Assembly (NCBI GenBank): GCA_027056825.1
Contig: JALUJS010000134.1
Coordinates: 1-13,799 of the forward strand
Direction: 5' to 3'
Source: Candidatus Krumholzibacteriia bacterium
GTDB lineage: Bacteria; Krumholzibacteriota; Krumholzibacteriia; LZORAL124-64-63
DNA: 13,799 bases
Shown piece by piece: positions 13,084 through 13,799 of this stretch. How positions within the stretch are numbered: the first letter of the stretch is position 1; the number at the start of each line of letters is the position of its first letter. The translations under genes and the position numbers were made by a program. The notes beneath the pieces are model-generated. The model did not search any database and was not told where the DNA came from. It saw nothing but the letters and a program-made list of their open reading frames with translations.

Positions 13084-13799
13084 TTGAAGCGATTCATCCT
13101 CATCCTTGCGTTTGCGGGCCTGGCATCGGCCCTGGGCTGCGGCATGAACGCCGAACGCGGCATCCTCATGGCCGCCGGGTCCTATGGCGATATCGCCGTG
13201 GTCTACGGCGACGGGAACCTGGAACCGGTGGCCCGGCGCTTCGCCGAGGAACTGAACCAGGAGTTGACCTTCGTCATCGCCACCGAGACCCGGTTCAAGA
13301 TCGACATCTTCCCCGCCGACAAGCTGGATCTGGCCAAGGGCTACAAGAACGCCGTGTTCCTGGCGGTCAAGGGGGATCACGGCCCGGTAGGACGCGCCCT
13401 GCGCAAGGCCATTTCCCGGGAGGCCCTGGATAAGCTGGCCGCAGGCGCAGGAGGCCTGGTGCAGCGGCGGGATCCCTGGGCCACCTACCAGTTGCTGGTC
13501 GTTGCCATGGGCCCGGACCGCAATACCCTCGGCAGCATCCTGCACCGCAACGCGGCCCGCATCCGCACCATGATCGAGAAGGACGCCCGCACGCGGATCC
13601 TGCGCCACAACCGCTACGCGGGACTGGCCACCGAGCTGATGAACGCCCTGTGGGACCAGTACGGCTTTTATCTCGAGGTCCCCGCGGACTTCCGCCTGAC
13701 CCAGCAGGGCCACGACGGTCTGCACGGGGTCGAGCTCATGCGCACCGGGCCCTCCCGGGGCATCACCATCACCTGGCGCGAGACACCAGATCCGGAGCC
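13084..13799 (+). CDS. DUF4837-like lipoprotein (5' part)
   Basis: The first 238 codons of a gene that runs past the window end. Residues 1-18 form a signal peptide (KRFILILAFAGLASALG) ending at C19; SALGC is an imperfect lipobox, so a lipoprotein is likely. The body (GSYGDIAVVYGDGNLEPVA, then KNAVFLAVKGDHGPVGRA, WATYQLLVVAMGPDRNTL, YGFYLEVPADFRLT, SRGITITWRE) resembles the DUF4837 family, a group of ~330-aa lipoproteins known mainly from Bacteroidota. Its function is unknown. The match is from memory of the pattern and is not proof. The start is TTG 13084, since GAGG at 13073-13076 is 7 bases away and no ATG occurs before the signal peptide ends. It follows the anti-sigma gene by 34 bases and probably has its own promoter there. 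Confidence 0.75.
   Translation, partial: MKRFILILAFAGLASALGCGMNAERGILMAAGSYGDIAVVYGDGNLEPVARRFAEELNQELTFVIATETRFKIDIFPADKLDLAKGYKNAVFLAVKGDHGPVGRALRKAISREALDKLAAGAGGLVQRRDPWATYQLLVVAMGPDRNTLGSILHRNAARIRTMIEKDARTRILRHNRYAGLATELMNALWDQYGFYLEVPADFRLTQQGHDGLHGVELMRTGPSRGITITWRETPDPE

Overview
The window is a dense, GC-rich stretch from a bacterial chromosome. All sixteen recognised genes lie on the + strand, the gaps are under 150 bases, and there are no mobile elements, RNA genes or CRISPR arrays that I can see. The organism looks like a diderm (Gram-negative-type) bacterium: there is a lipoprotein, a large exported TPR protein of the kind found beside outer-membrane biogenesis genes, and an envelope-type ECF sigma/anti-sigma pair. 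The mix of a cyclic-2,3-diphosphoglycerate-synthetase-like GTPase, a divergent Ndk and a DUF4837-like lipoprotein in a high-GC genome suggests a poorly cultivated lineage near the FCB group (Krumholzibacteriota or Eisenbacteria would fit). That placement is inference only.

Region 1 (2-3028) is central energy metabolism: the 3' end of a cPGS-family GTPase gene, then sucC-sucD (succinyl-CoA synthetase) and ndk (nucleoside diphosphate kinase). Strong GC-rich hairpins without good U-tracts separate these genes.

Region 2 (about 3029-8986) is a fatty-acid and phospholipid synthesis operon: yceD(DUF177)-rpmF-plsX-fabD-fabG-acpP-fabF-rnc. It is preceded by a good sigma70-type promoter (TTGACA, 17 bp, TAAGGT). 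The promoter carries two 10-bp palindrome-containing repeats exactly 20 bp apart that look like an operator. The predicted transcript start lies only a few bases before the yceD ATG and no Shine-Dalgarno is visible, so yceD may be translated nearly leaderless. Malonyl-CoA is loaded on ACP by FabD, condensed by FabF and reduced by FabG; PlsX converts acyl-ACP to acyl-phosphate for phospholipid synthesis. fabH is absent from the cluster.

Region 3 (9060-13799) looks like an envelope module: an exported TPR protein, an unrecognised exported protein, an ECF sigma factor, its zinc-finger membrane anti-sigma factor, and a DUF4837-like lipoprotein cut off by the window end. The first four genes overlap or nearly abut, suggesting co-translation. 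A probable separate promoter inside the end of the anti-sigma gene serves the lipoprotein gene; its -35 region shares an 11-bp identity with the fab operon promoter. This sigma circuit tied to a TPR protein and an unknown exported protein is the most likely place for undescribed biology in the window.
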